Source: JBBPZA01 sp038199375 (GTDB lineage Bacteria; Actinomycetota; Thermoleophilia; Solirubrobacterales; Solirubrobacteraceae). Taken from it: a stretch of 64,000 nt of DNA. This document shows, in pieces, positions 1 through 8,676 of the stretch. A program made the translations under genes and the position numbers. The notes beneath the pieces are model-generated. The model made no database searches. It was not told the origin of the DNA and worked only from the letters and a program-made list of their open reading frames with translations. The stretch spans positions 19,093-83,092 of the forward strand of contig JBBPZA010000114.1 of NCBI GenBank assembly GCA_038199375.1. The letters run 5' to 3'. Position 1 is the stretch's first letter. Every line of letters starts with the position of its first letter.

Positions 1-181
1 TCGCCCGGCCGTAGGCTGCCTGGACGGGACCGAAGAGCCCCTCCTCGAGCCGGTCGGCGCCCGCGTCGTCGAGCCGCTCGTAGGCGTCGCCCAGCGCCCC
101 GAGGGCGAAGCCGATGTCCTCCGCCGCCGCCGCGAGGGCGTCGAGCAGCTGCTGCTGGGCCTCCGCGGTGTCATACGCCAT
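1..181 (-). CDS. Hypothetical protein, 5' part only (runs off the window)
   Basis: A reading frame begins at an ATG at 181 and runs leftwards without a stop to the window edge, giving 60 visible codons. It starts MAYDTAEAQQQLLDALAAA and continues as an Ala/Glu/Asp/Leu-rich, probably helical stretch with no Cys or membrane segment. The codons are strongly GC at third positions, as in neighbouring real genes. I do not recognise a family, and the C-terminal part lies outside the window. It is divergent from the DUF899 relic, so 182-306 should contain promoters for both directions. Confidence 0.55.
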   Translation of the reverse strand, partial: MAYDTAEAQQQLLDALAAAAEDIGFALGALGDAYERLDDAGADRLEEGLFGPVQAAYGRA

Positions 182-306
182 GCCGGACCCAGGCTACGAC
201 GCTCGGGCCGGTTCGGGGCCGCTCCGCATGACCGATGATTTCCCGGGCCCCGCGCGGTCGTATGTAAGACGAGAGGCGAATCGGAACCGATGCAGAGGAG
301 TGCGAC

Positions 307-541
307 ATGAGCCTTCCGCAGATCGTGTCACGAGACGAATGGCTGGCTGCCCGCAAGGAGCTTCCTGCGAGAGGGCGATGCCGTCTCTCACACGTACTCG
401 ACCTACGCGCGCGGGGCCGAGATGACCGGCGGCTCCTACTACTTCCTCGACCTCACCGCGCTCGGGCGCCAGGAGGAGTGGGAGGAGCCGAAGGGTCGTG
501 CGACCACCGCACACGGCGCCCGCCCGGACTTCTCGGACTGA
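307..541 (+). pseudogene. DUF899 thioredoxin-like protein, relic with a large internal deletion
   Basis: The first 20 codons after the ATG read MSLPQIVSRDEWLAARKEL, the typical DUF899 N-terminus. From 362, in the next frame, the sequence reads FLREGDAVSHTYSTYARG, then GGSYYFLDLTALGRQEEW, and ends in ARPDFSD plus TGA. That is the typical DUF899 C-terminus. The middle of the family, including the Trx-fold core and the WxxxCPxC-like segment (roughly 140-160 residues), is missing, and the two ends are in different frames. A good ribosome-binding site (AGAGGAG, about 7 nt before the ATG) remains. I infer a recent deletion in a formerly normal gene; no product with the family's function can be made. 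Confidence 0.8.
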
Positions 542-697
542 CCCGGAGCGGAGGCCTACTCGGAAGCGGCGTGATCGGCGGCTTGTAACTTCGCGGCACT
601 CCACGCTGTCCTAGCGATTCTCAGAGCCCTGTACGGGTAGGCGCTTGCTCGACGGAGGAAACGGGCAAGCGAGCGGGATCGACCGGAGGTATGTGAG

Positions 698-1696
698 ATG
701 GCGCACCAACCAGGAGTCCGCAACGACCAGCGCGAGGCCATGCTTCGCGGCCAGGCCGACGCGCGGAGCGCTCCAGACTCGCCCACCGACCTTGACAAGG
801 GCTCGTTGCTTGGCGTGCTCAAGCGGACGTTCCGCGAGTTCAAGGAGGACAACCTCACCGATTGGGCGGCGGCGCTCACCTACTACGGCATCCTGTCGAT
901 CTTCCCCGCCCTGCTGGCCTTGATCTCGATCTTGGGATTGATCGGCACCTCGGCGACGCAGCCGCTGATCACCAATCTCTCCTCGGTGGCGCCCGGGCCC
1001 GCAAAGGAGATCGTCACCAGCACGATCACCAACCTCCAGAAGAGCCAGGGCGCCGCGGGAGTGCTCTTCTTCGTCGGGCTCGGCGGCGCGCTGTGGTCGG
1101 CTTCGGGCTACGTGGCCGCCTTCATGCGCGCTTCCAACGCCATCTACGACGTCGAGGAGGGCCGCCCGATCTGGAAGACCCTTCCCGTCCGGGTCGGGGT
1201 CACCGTCGTGTTGCTCGTCCTGCTTGCCGTCAGCGCGGTTGCCGTGGTGCTCACCGGGGGGCTGGCCGAGCAGGCCGGAAACCTTGTCGGGGTCGGAAGC
1301 AGCGCGGTGACGGTGTGGGACATCGCCAAGTGGCCCGTGCTCCTGTTCGTCATCAGCTTCATGTTCGCGCTGCTCTACTGGGCCTCGCCCAACGTCAAGC
1401 AGCCGGGCTTTCGTTGGGTCAGCCCCGGGGGGTTGCTGGCGGTCTTCCTGTGGATCGTCGCCTCGGCGGCGTTTGCCTTCTACGTCGCCAACTTCGGCTC
1501 CTACAACAAGACTTACGGGGCTATCGGCGGCGTGATCGTCTTTCTGACGTGGCTGTGGATCTCGAACATCGCCGTGCTCGTCGGCGCCGAGCTCAACGCC
1601 GAGCTCGAGCGTGGCCGCCAGATCGAGGCCGGTCACCCGGCCGAGGAGGAGCCCTTCCTCGAGCCACGCGACACCCGCAAGATGAAGAACGCATAG
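698..1696 (+). CDS. YihY/BrkB family inner-membrane protein
   Basis: A 332-residue protein with a hydrophilic N-terminus (about 50 residues) followed by the YihY/BrkB signature: KEDNLTDWAAALTYYGILS, then six hydrophobic segments, FVGLGGALWSASGYVAAFM, YNKTYGAIGGVIVFLTWLW and NIAVLVGAELNAELE. The family is integral to the membrane; it was once called ribonuclease BN, but its true substrate is unsettled. The C-terminus is a charged tail. The ATG at 698 is supported by GGAGGT about 8 nt upstream. The next gene starts 77 bp downstream on the same strand. Membrane topology and family are clear; molecular function is not. Confidence 0.9.
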   Translation: MAHQPGVRNDQREAMLRGQADARSAPDSPTDLDKGSLLGVLKRTFREFKEDNLTDWAAALTYYGILSIFPALLALISILGLIGTSATQPLITNLSSVAPGPAKEIVTSTITNLQKSQGAAGVLFFVGLGGALWSASGYVAAFMRASNAIYDVEEGRPIWKTLPVRVGVTVVLLVLLAVSAVAVVLTGGLAEQAGNLVGVGSSAVTVWDIAKWPVLLFVISFMFALLYWASPNVKQPGFRWVSPGGLLAVFLWIVASAAFAFYVANFGSYNKTYGAIGGVIVFLTWLWISNIAVLVGAELNAELERGRQIEAGHPAEEEPFLEPRDTRKMKNA

Positions 1697-1773
1697 GACC
1701 CGGCGCCACGTCCAGGGGGCCGTCGGCAAGCGCTGCGGCGCGGGACGGGACTGGGGAGGACGGGCCCAGCCGT

Positions 1774-2433
1774 ATGGTGTCGGAGATGCCCGAGCCCGAG
1801 GTGATCGCCCGCGGACCGTGGGAGCCACGCCAGGTCCAGACGCGTTGGCGCGAGGACCAGTTCGAGCCTGCGCCGGAGGTGTCGGCGGCCGCCGACGCGG
1901 CGATCGAGGCGCTTCGTGAGCGCGGCTCGCCCAGCCATGACGGGATGAGCGCGCGGCTGGCGAGCTTCGAGGTCGATCCTCCAGGGCTGGGTCTCGAGCT
2001 TCAGCCGTCACGGTGGTCACTGCGCCTCGTTGAGGACGCGGCCGCCCAGAGCCTCGCCTCCCAGTGCATCGCGCGAGCGGCCGACGGGCGATGGCTCGCC
2101 GGCCGGCGGGCTCCGTGGGTCGCGACGTGGGCGGGACGCTGGGCGCTCGGCGCGGGCGGCGCCGTCGAGGTGGGCGAGGACCCCGTCGCGACCCTCGGGC
2201 GCGAGCTCGAGGAGGAGTGGTCGGTCCGGCCCGAGCGCCTGACGGTCGAGGCGCTCGTCCGCCTCCCCTCCGGGCTCGTGCTCCTCGTCGGCATGGCCTG
2301 GCTCGAGGAGGGGGCCGAGATCGTGCCAGACGACGAGCACGACGCCTTCGCGTGGTGGCCGGCCGATCCCGCGCACTGGCCGGAGGAGGCCCACGCTGCG
2401 CTGCGCAGGACCGCATCGCTGCTCGCGGCATGA
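1774..2433 (+). CDS. NUDIX hydrolase-family protein
   Basis: A 219-residue protein. The N-terminal ~75 residues are unrecognised. The C-terminal half contains the NUDIX box GAVEVGEDPVATLGRELEEE, which fits Gx5Ex7REUxEExGU except that the final Gly is replaced (EEEWSV). The glutamates that bind the metal ions are present, so hydrolysis of a nucleoside diphosphate linked to some group is likely. The substrate cannot be told from the sequence. The ATG at 1774 follows GGGGAGGA at a rather long distance; a second in-frame ATG at 1786 is an alternative. It is followed by a small membrane-protein gene and then kgd, all on the same strand. Confidence 0.8.
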   Translation: MVSEMPEPEVIARGPWEPRQVQTRWREDQFEPAPEVSAAADAAIEALRERGSPSHDGMSARLASFEVDPPGLGLELQPSRWSLRLVEDAAAQSLASQCIARAADGRWLAGRRAPWVATWAGRWALGAGGAVEVGEDPVATLGRELEEEWSVRPERLTVEALVRLPSGLVLLVGMAWLEEGAEIVPDDEHDAFAWWPADPAHWPEEAHAALRRTASLLAA

Positions 2434-2488
2434 CGCGGTGCCGCTGTATGACCAGGCTCCCGTCCGCGAGCCCAGCCGCATCTCCGGC

Positions 2489-2821
2489 ATGACATCATTT
2501 GGCTTCCTGCGCGGGCTCTCGTTCGTCAACTCGGCCGCGTTCACCGGGCTGCTCGTCGCGTGGAGCGTGCCGGGGCTCGCCGGAGAGGAGGCGGTTCTGG
2601 GCTGGACGCACGGACTGATGTGGATCTGCCTTTCGCTGCTTTCGCTGGCCGCCGTCCGCCGGCGGACGATCCCCTTCTGGCTGGCGGTGGTGGTGGCCGT
2701 GATAGGCGGCTTGGGGCCCTTCGCCGGGTCCGCGGGCTTCGTCGTGGCGGGGCGTCGGGGGTGGCCTCGCAAGCGGCCGTCCAGGCACGGCGGGCCGTCG
2801 AAGCCCGCGCTAGAGTCCTAG
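2489..2821 (+). CDS. Small membrane protein, DUF3817-like
   Basis: A protein of 110 residues from the ATG at 2489 (a GTG at 2438 is in frame and would add 17 residues). It has three hydrophobic segments, around SFVNSAAFTGLLVAW, WTHGLMWICLSLLSLAAV and FWLAVVVAVIGGLGPFAG, and a basic C-terminal tail. The FLRGLSFVNSAAFTGL...GWTHGLMW pattern resembles DUF3817 integral-membrane proteins, which are of unknown function. It ends 6 bp before the kgd start, so the two are probably co-transcribed. I prefer the 2489 start because the residues before it look non-conserved and it opens directly on the first membrane segment. Confidence 0.7.
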   Translation: MTSFGFLRGLSFVNSAAFTGLLVAWSVPGLAGEEAVLGWTHGLMWICLSLLSLAAVRRRTIPFWLAVVVAVIGGLGPFAGSAGFVVAGRRGWPRKRPSRHGGPSKPALES

Positions 2822-2827
2822 CAACGC

Positions 2828-5800
2828 ATGGCGGTCAGCACGACCATCAGGGTCGAGATGCCAAAAATGGGCGAGTCGGTGTCGGAAGGCACCGTGCTCG
2901 AGTGGCACAAGCAGGAGGGCGACCGGGTCGCGCCCGACGAGACGCTCGTCGAGATCTCCACCGACAAGGTCGACGCCGAAGTCCCGGCGCCCGCCGGGGG
3001 AACCCTGGTCAGGATCCACGCTCCCGAGGGCGAGACGGTCGTGGTCGGCGCACTGCTCGCCGAGATCTCGGCCGGAAACCGGGACGACGGCGACGGCGAC
3101 GGTCCGGGGGACGTTGACGGCGTGCACATCCCGATGACGGCGACGACCGATCCCGCCGGCGAGGGCGAGTCGGTGGCCACCCTGGAGACGGCGGCCACCG
3201 AGGCCGACCAGATGGCCGAGCAGCCCGGCGAGGAGGATCCCCGCCGCGGCAACGGTGGACCGACGACGACGATGGCGCCCGGCACGGTCGACGTCGTCAT
3301 GCCCCAGATGGGCGAGTCCGTCTCCGAGGGCACAGTGCTCGAGTGGACGAAGGAGGCCGGCGAAGAGGTCCGAGTCGACGAGACGATCGTCGAGATCTCG
3401 ACCGACAAGGTCGACGCCGAAGTACCCGCACCCCAGGACGGGGTGCTTGCGGAGATCCTCGTCGATGCGGGCGAGACGGTCCGCGTCGGACAGGTGCTCG
3501 CGCGGCTGGCGCCGAGCGGCGCCCCATGGGCGAAGGCGCCGGACCCCGGGGACCCCGGGCCCAGCGCGCCCGCCCCTCAGGCGGCGCAGGCGGCCGAGCC
3601 GGAGCCCGAGCTCGAGCTGGAAGACGGCAGGAGGGCCTCCCCCGTCGCCAAGCGGATCGCCGCCGCTCACGGGATCGACCTCGCCACCGTGCGGGGAAGC
3701 GGGCGAGGCGGGCGCATCGCCAAGGCCGACGTCCTCGAAGTCCTCGGGAACGGAGGAGCGCCGGCGGCAGCCGAGCGACCCGTCGTCGCGGAGCCACCCG
3801 CCAGTGTGCAGCCACCCGCGGTCACGGAGCTGCCCGCGGTCGCAAAGCCGGCCCAGGCGACGCCGCTCAGGGGCGCCGCGGCGATGCTCGCCCGCTACAT
3901 GGACGAGTCGCGCGCGATTCCGACGGCGACCTCGTTTCGCACCATCACCGTGACGACCATGGACGGCCGGCGCGCGCAGCTCAAGGCCGCCGGCCGGCGC
4001 GTTTCCTTCACCCACCTCATCGCCTTCGCCATCGCCCGCGCGGCCACGGAGCGCATGCCGGCGATGGCCCACCACTTCGAGGAGGTCGACGGAAAGCCCA
4101 CCCGTCTCGACGACGGCGCCGTCAACCTGGGCATCGCGGTCGACGTCGAGAAGAGGGACGGCACGCGCACGCTGATGGTGCCGGTCATCCGCGACGCGGG
4201 TCGGCGCTCGTTCAGCGACTTCCTCGCCGCCTTCGGCGACCTCGTCTCCGGCGCCCGCGAGAACACGCTGACCGCCGACGACCTCGTCGGCGCCAACATG
4301 TCGCTGACCAACCCGGGGGGGATCGGGACCGTCGCCTCGGTTCCGCGCCTGATGCCCGGGCAGGGCACGATCGTGGCGACGGGCTCCATCGACTACCCGG
4401 TCGGCCTCGCCGCCGTCGGCGAGCGGATCGGCGCCGAGAAGGCCATGACGATGACCTCGACCTACGACCACCGGGTCATCCAGGGCGCCGAGTCCGGCCG
4501 CTTCCTCGCGGTCGTGGAGGAGTACCTCCAGGGCGAGCACGGCTTCTACGAGGCCGTCTTCGCCTCGCTCGAGATAGAGCTCGTCGCAGCCCCGCCGCCG
4601 CCGCCGCAGCTTGCCGCGGTACCCGAGGCGGTCCCGGCCCCGGTTGCCGCGCCCGCCCCGGCGGCTGAGCCCGACGAGCGACTCCTCCAGGCCGTCCAGG
4701 CGGCGATGTCGCTCATCAAGGCCCACCGCACCCACGGCCACCTCGCAGCCACGCTCGACCCGCTCGGCGCCCGCCCCTTCGGCGACCCGTCGCTCGATCC
4801 CGAGCCGCTCAGCCTCACGCCGGAGCTGATGCGCAAGATCCCCGCGCGGATCCTTCGCACCTACGTCGAGGGCGAGACGCTCGCCGAGGTGATCCCCCAT
4901 CTGGCCGAGGTCTACTGCGGCCCGATCGCCTACGAGATCGAGCACATCGCCTCCCACCGCCAGCGCGTGTGGCTGCGCGAGAGGATCGAGTCGGGCACCT
5001 TCCGCGAGCGGCTGACCGAGGAGGAGCAGCGCTGGCTCCTGCGGCGGTTGACCAAGGTCGACGCGCTCGAGCGCTTCATGCACAAGGCCTACCTCGGCCA
5101 GAAGCAGTTCTCGATCGAGGGGCTGGACATGACCGTCCCGATGCTCGACGAGCTCATCCAGCTCGCGGCCGGCGCCGGGGCCCACGAGGTCGTGCTCGGC
5201 ATGGCCCACCGGGGGCGGCTCAACGTCCTCGCCCACAACCTCGGCCGCCCCTACGACACGATCTTCGCCGAGTTCGAGGGCGCCTCGACGCTCGAGGCCG
5301 TCACGACGATGCCCCAGGGCGGCACCGGAGACGTCAAGTACCACCACGGGGCGGACGGCTCCTACGAGCTCGCCGACAACACCTCGATCATCGTGCGCCT
5401 GGAGTCCAACCCCTCGCATCTCGAGTTCGTCTCCCCGGTCGTCGAGGGAGCGTGCCGCGCTGCGCAGACCCAGCGTGAGGGCCCTTACGCCAAGCACGAC
5501 CGCAACGCGGCGGTGCCGATCGTGATCCACGGCGACGCGTCCTTCCCCGCACAGGGCGTCGTGGCCGAGACCTTCAACCTCCAGGCGCTCGACGGCTACA
5601 CCGTCGGCGGGACGGTCCACCTGATCACCAACAACCAGGTCGGGTTCACCACCGATCCGGACGACGCGCGCTCGACCCAGTGGGCGTCGGACCTCGCCAA
5701 GGGCTTCGACGTCCCGATCATCCACGTGAACTCCGACAACCCCGAGGCGTGCGTCGCCGCCGTGCGCCTCGCCTTCGCCTTCCGGCAGGAGTTCGGCCAC

Positions 5801-7312
5801 GACGTGCTAATCGACCTGATCGGCTACCGCCGCTACGGCCACAACGAGGCCGACGAGCCCGGCTACACCCAACCCCAGATGTACGAGCGGATCAAGAGCC
5901 ATCCGCGAGTGCGCGACGTCTTCGCCAAGCGGCTGATCGACGCGGGAGTCGTCAACCAGCAGGAGGTCGACCGCAAGGCCCAGGAGGTCTGGGACGAGCT
6001 CTCGGCCGCCCACACCGCGCTCAAGGACAAAATCTCCCGCGCGGAGCCCGTCGAGCAGCAGACCGGCGAGTACCGCCTCGACCGCACCCCGAGCCCCGAC
6101 GTCAAGACGGCGGTCTCAGCCGACCGGCTCCGGGTGCTCAACGAGGAGCTCCTCGCCGTGCCCGAGGGCTTCACCGTCCACCCCAAGCTCGCGCGCCAGC
6201 TCGAGCGCCGGCGCGAGGCGCTGGGCGCCGAGGGCGGCATCGACTGGGGCCACGCCGAGTCGCTGGCCTTCGCCGCCCTGCTCACCGAGGGCACGCCGAT
6301 CCGCCTCACGGGCCAGGACTCCGAGCGGGGAACCTTCAGCCACCGCCACATGGTCCTCCACGACTCGCGCTCCGGCCAGGCGGTGTGCCCCATCCAGACC
6401 CTGCCCGGAGCGCTCGCGCCGATGGAGCTGCACAACAGCCCGCTCTCGGAGATCGCCTGCCTGGGCTTCGAGTACGGCTACAGCCAGGAGGCGCCCGAGA
6501 CGCTCGTCGTGTGGGAGGCGCAGTTCGGCGACTTCGTCAACGCGGCCCAGGTGATCATCGACCAGTTCATCGTCTCGGGCCTGGCGAAGTGGGGGCAGAC
6601 CTCGCGCCTCGTGCTTCTGCTTCCCCACGGCTACGCGGGCTCGGGGCCCGAGCACTCGAGCGCCCGCCTGGAGCGCTTCCTGGTCCTCGCCGCCGAGGGG
6701 AGCATCCGGGTGGCGAACCTCACCACGCCCGCCCAGTACTTCCATCTGCTGCGGCGCCAGGCGCGCATCGCCAAGCAGCGTCCGCTGGTCCTCATGACCC
6801 CCAAGTCGCTGCTGCGCCTGCCCCAGTCCACCAACCGCATCGAGCATCTTTCCGGGGAGTCGCAGTTCTTCCCGGTGCTCGGCGAGCCGCGCGTCGAAGA
6901 GGAGAAGGTCACCCGCCTCCTCCTGTGCACCGGGAAGGTCTACTACGACCTCGTCCACCACCCGAAGCGAGCCGAGGTGCCAGAGCTCGCCGTTGGCCGG
7001 ATCGAGCTGCTCTACCCCTTCCCACAGGGCCAGGTGCTCGAGCTCGTCGGGCGCTACCCGAACCTGCGCGAGGTCGTGTGGGTCCAGGAGGAGCCCCGCA
7101 ACATGGGCGCCCGCGCGCACATGATGCCGCGCCTGATGCAGATCCTGCCCGACCACCTGGCCTTCGGCTACATCGGCCGTCCAGAGCGCGCGTCGCCGGG
7201 CGAGGGCTACCCCGCCGCCCACGTGCTGGCCCAGAACCGGATCATCGACAGCGCGCTCGACCTCCATGAGCCCGTGTCGCTCTATCCGCACAAGGCCCCG
7301 GGCGAGCGGTAA
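2828..7312 (+). CDS. kgd: Multifunctional 2-oxoglutarate dehydrogenase E2-E1 (KGD) with two lipoyl domains
   Basis: A 1494-residue TCA-cycle enzyme converting 2-oxoglutarate towards succinyl-CoA. Domains in order: lipoyl domain 1 (about 5-80, lipoyl-Lys 47 in STDKVDAE), lipoyl domain 2 (about 152-230, Lys 194 in an identical STDKVDAE), a peripheral subunit-binding domain (about 268-308, SPVAKRIAAAHGID), an acyltransferase domain (about 345-590, catalytic DHR at 547-549), then an E1 thiamine-diphosphate domain (about 613-1494). The E1 domain has LGMAHRGRLNVLAHNLG, IVIHGDASFPAQG (GDAS from 902) and LITNNQVGFTT. Alanine/proline-rich linkers separate the domains. Mycobacterial KGD and corynebacterial OdhA (about 1,200 residues) keep the E2 catalytic and E1 domains but lack lipoyl and subunit-binding domains, so this version is about 300 residues longer at the N-terminus. 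The start lies 6 bp after the preceding stop. Confidence 0.95.
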   Translation: MAVSTTIRVEMPKMGESVSEGTVLEWHKQEGDRVAPDETLVEISTDKVDAEVPAPAGGTLVRIHAPEGETVVVGALLAEISAGNRDDGDGDGPGDVDGVHIPMTATTDPAGEGESVATLETAATEADQMAEQPGEEDPRRGNGGPTTTMAPGTVDVVMPQMGESVSEGTVLEWTKEAGEEVRVDETIVEISTDKVDAEVPAPQDGVLAEILVDAGETVRVGQVLARLAPSGAPWAKAPDPGDPGPSAPAPQAAQAAEPEPELELEDGRRASPVAKRIAAAHGIDLATVRGSGRGGRIAKADVLEVLGNGGAPAAAERPVVAEPPASVQPPAVTELPAVAKPAQATPLRGAAAMLARYMDESRAIPTATSFRTITVTTMDGRRAQLKAAGRRVSFTHLIAFAIARAATERMPAMAHHFEEVDGKPTRLDDGAVNLGIAVDVEKRDGTRTLMVPVIRDAGRRSFSDFLAAFGDLVSGARENTLTADDLVGANMSLTNPGGIGTVASVPRLMPGQGTIVATGSIDYPVGLAAVGERIGAEKAMTMTSTYDHRVIQGAESGRFLAVVEEYLQGEHGFYEAVFASLEIELVAAPPPPPQLAAVPEAVPAPVAAPAPAAEPDERLLQAVQAAMSLIKAHRTHGHLAATLDPLGARPFGDPSLDPEPLSLTPELMRKIPARILRTYVEGETLAEVIPHLAEVYCGPIAYEIEHIASHRQRVWLRERIESGTFRERLTEEEQRWLLRRLTKVDALERFMHKAYLGQKQFSIEGLDMTVPMLDELIQLAAGAGAHEVVLGMAHRGRLNVLAHNLGRPYDTIFAEFEGASTLEAVTTMPQGGTGDVKYHHGADGSYELADNTSIIVRLESNPSHLEFVSPVVEGACRAAQTQREGPYAKHDRNAAVPIVIHGDASFPAQGVVAETFNLQALDGYTVGGTVHLITNNQVGFTTDPDDARSTQWASDLAKGFDVPIIHVNSDNPEACVAAVRLAFAFRQEFGHDVLIDLIGYRRYGHNEADEPGYTQPQMYERIKSHPRVRDVFAKRLIDAGVVNQQEVDRKAQEVWDELSAAHTALKDKISRAEPVEQQTGEYRLDRTPSPDVKTAVSADRLRVLNEELLAVPEGFTVHPKLARQLERRREALGAEGGIDWGHAESLAFAALLTEGTPIRLTGQDSERGTFSHRHMVLHDSRSGQAVCPIQTLPGALAPMELHNSPLSEIACLGFEYGYSQEAPETLVVWEAQFGDFVNAAQVIIDQFIVSGLAKWGQTSRLVLLLPHGYAGSGPEHSSARLERFLVLAAEGSIRVANLTTPAQYFHLLRRQARIAKQRPLVLMTPKSLLRLPQSTNRIEHLSGESQFFPVLGEPRVEEEKVTRLLLCTGKVYYDLVHHPKRAEVPELAVGRIELLYPFPQGQVLELVGRYPNLREVVWVQEEPRNMGARAHMMPRLMQILPDHLAFGYIGRPERASPGEGYPAAHVLAQNRIIDSALDLHEPVSLYPHKAPGER

Positions 7313-7330
7313 CGCTCGCTCTCCGAGCCG

Positions 7331-7789
7331 ATGTGGTTTCAGCGCGACGTCGAGCTTGCCCCCAAGCCGCGCGGCTTTCACCTCGTCACCCGCGAGGTCG
7401 TCGACGCGCTCACGCCCGAGCTCGGGGAGGTCGCGGTCGGGATCGCACACCTCTTCATCCGCCACACCTCGGCTTCGCTGACCCTCAACGAAAACGCCTC
7501 GGCGGATGTGCGGGTCGACTTCGAGACCTGGTTCAGCGACGCGGTGCCCGACGGATGGAGCGAGTTCTCCCACACGCTGGAGGGGGCCGACGACATGCCG
7601 GCCCACGTGAAGGCGTCGCTGCTGGGGCCGTCGCTGAGCCTGCCGGTTCGCGACGGCTCCCTCGCCCTGGGCACGTGGCAGGGGATCTACCTGTGCGAGC
7701 ACCGCGACCGCGGAGGAGCCCGGTCCCTCGTGGCCACGGTTTGGGGCGAAGGTTTCGCCGATCAGGAGGCTGGGCAGGCTCCGGGGTGA
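7331..7789 (+). CDS. YjbQ family protein (UPF0047)
   Basis: A 152-residue protein covering the whole YjbQ/UPF0047 fold. Signature stretches are RHTSASLTLNENA, EGADDMPAHVKASLLG and LALGTWQGIYLCEHRDRG, which carry the conserved His and Glu residues of the putative active site. Some family members complement thiamin-phosphate synthase mutants, so they are called secondary thiamine-phosphate synthases, but the physiological reaction is uncertain. It begins 18 bp after the kgd stop, so it may be co-transcribed with that thiamine-diphosphate enzyme. This is suggestive but not proof of a link. Confidence 0.88.
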   Translation: MWFQRDVELAPKPRGFHLVTREVVDALTPELGEVAVGIAHLFIRHTSASLTLNENASADVRVDFETWFSDAVPDGWSEFSHTLEGADDMPAHVKASLLGPSLSLPVRDGSLALGTWQGIYLCEHRDRGGARSLVATVWGEGFADQEAGQAPG

Positions 7790-7813
7790 GTCCTACCGAA
7801 AGGTGGAACCCCC

Positions 7814-8002
7814 ATGGGACTGATGGACAAGATCACGGGCCGCGCCAAGAAAGCGGCCGGAGACGTGACCGACGATGCCTCGCTCAAGCGCGAGGGTCGC
7901 CAGGAAGAGCGCAAGGGCGAAGCGAAGGACGAGCTTGGCCGTGCCCAGAACAGGGCCGACGCCAAGGCCGACGAGGTCGCAGACCTCGAGCGCAAGAGTT
8001 AG
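7814..8002 (+). CDS. CsbD family stress protein
   Basis: A 62-residue, highly charged, Lys/Glu/Ala-rich protein, MGLMDKITGRAKKAAGDVTDD..., with the KxxGxxKxxxGxxTxDxxLxxEG pattern of CsbD proteins. These are small, probably disordered or helical proteins induced by general stress through SigB in Bacillus; their function is unknown. A GAAAGGTGG Shine-Dalgarno-like sequence lies upstream of the ATG. It is the last gene of the left-hand plus-strand run and faces the convergent protease gene. Confidence 0.85.
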   Translation: MGLMDKITGRAKKAAGDVTDDASLKREGRQEERKGEAKDELGRAQNRADAKADEVADLERKS

Positions 8003-8032
8003 AAAGTCAGGCCGGCCGGCGTCGTTCTGGGC

Positions 8033-8674
8033 TCAGTGGCCCGGGGCGACGCTCGCCGCCCGCGCGGACCGAGGCGGCTTCCCGCTGCAGGTGGTGCCGC
8101 GCCAGCCCTCGAGCCTTCCGCCGTAGCGGGCGATCAGCGACTTGACGTCGGAGCGCTGAGGGCCGCAGAAGAAGCGGCCGGCGCCCGCGCCGCCGGGGCA
8201 GCGGGTGGCCACCGAGCCGCTCGGGTACATCAGCGAGCAGTCGTCTCCGAGGTGAGGGAGGCCGACCGCGTGGCCGAGCTCGTGGGCGGCGACCTCGGCC
8301 ACGTACTCGGGATCCTGGTCTGAGAGGAAGACGTCGTTGAGGGAGAGCGTCGCCGAGGAGATGTATCCGCGGCGGTTGAGAGCGGATTCGGCGAGGCCGT
8401 CCCAGCCGACGCCCTGCTTCTCCACCGAGCGGATCGTGACGTCGGCGCGATCGCCGCCGGTGGCGCGGGCGAAGGTGAACGGTCCCGGGGCGTCGTTCCA
8501 CCAGGCGATCGCAACTCGTACCGCCTTCTTGTCGGCGCCCTTGGACTTGTTCCGGTAGGTCACCGTGGAGTCTGCCCAGCGCAGGCCCTTCCCCGCGCTG
8601 GCCGCAGGCGGCGCCGCGAGGATCGCCGCGAGCAACACCAGGAGCAGCGCACGAACGGCGCGTGGAGCGGCCAT
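8033..8674 (-). CDS. Secreted matrixin-like zinc metalloprotease
   Basis: A 213-residue protein with an N-terminal signal peptide (about residues 1-27: basic start, Leu/Ala-rich core, ASA-type cleavage site). The catalytic site HELGHAVGLPH is at 131-141, the HExxHxxGxxH zinc motif of metzincins, followed by SLMYPS, which fits the Met-turn. This supports an exported zinc endopeptidase of the matrixin type. The ATG at 8674 lies 2 bp after the stop of the crotonase gene, so the two probably share a transcript. A longer upstream reading frame would lie inside the crotonase gene and lacks signal-peptide character. The natural substrate is unknown. Confidence 0.85.
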   Translation of the reverse strand: MAAPRAVRALLLVLLAAILAAPPAASAGKGLRWADSTVTYRNKSKGADKKAVRVAIAWWNDAPGPFTFARATGGDRADVTIRSVEKQGVGWDGLAESALNRRGYISSATLSLNDVFLSDQDPEYVAEVAAHELGHAVGLPHLGDDCSLMYPSGSVATRCPGGAGAGRFFCGPQRSDVKSLIARYGGRLEGWRGTTCSGKPPRSARAASVAPGH

Positions 8675-8676
8675 GC

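Noticed and set aside
2810..5800. A 996-residue open frame on the minus strand opposite kgd
   Set aside because: It mirrors kgd codon usage in GC-rich DNA, shows no domain signature and has no plausible start context. The plus-strand protein is unambiguous.
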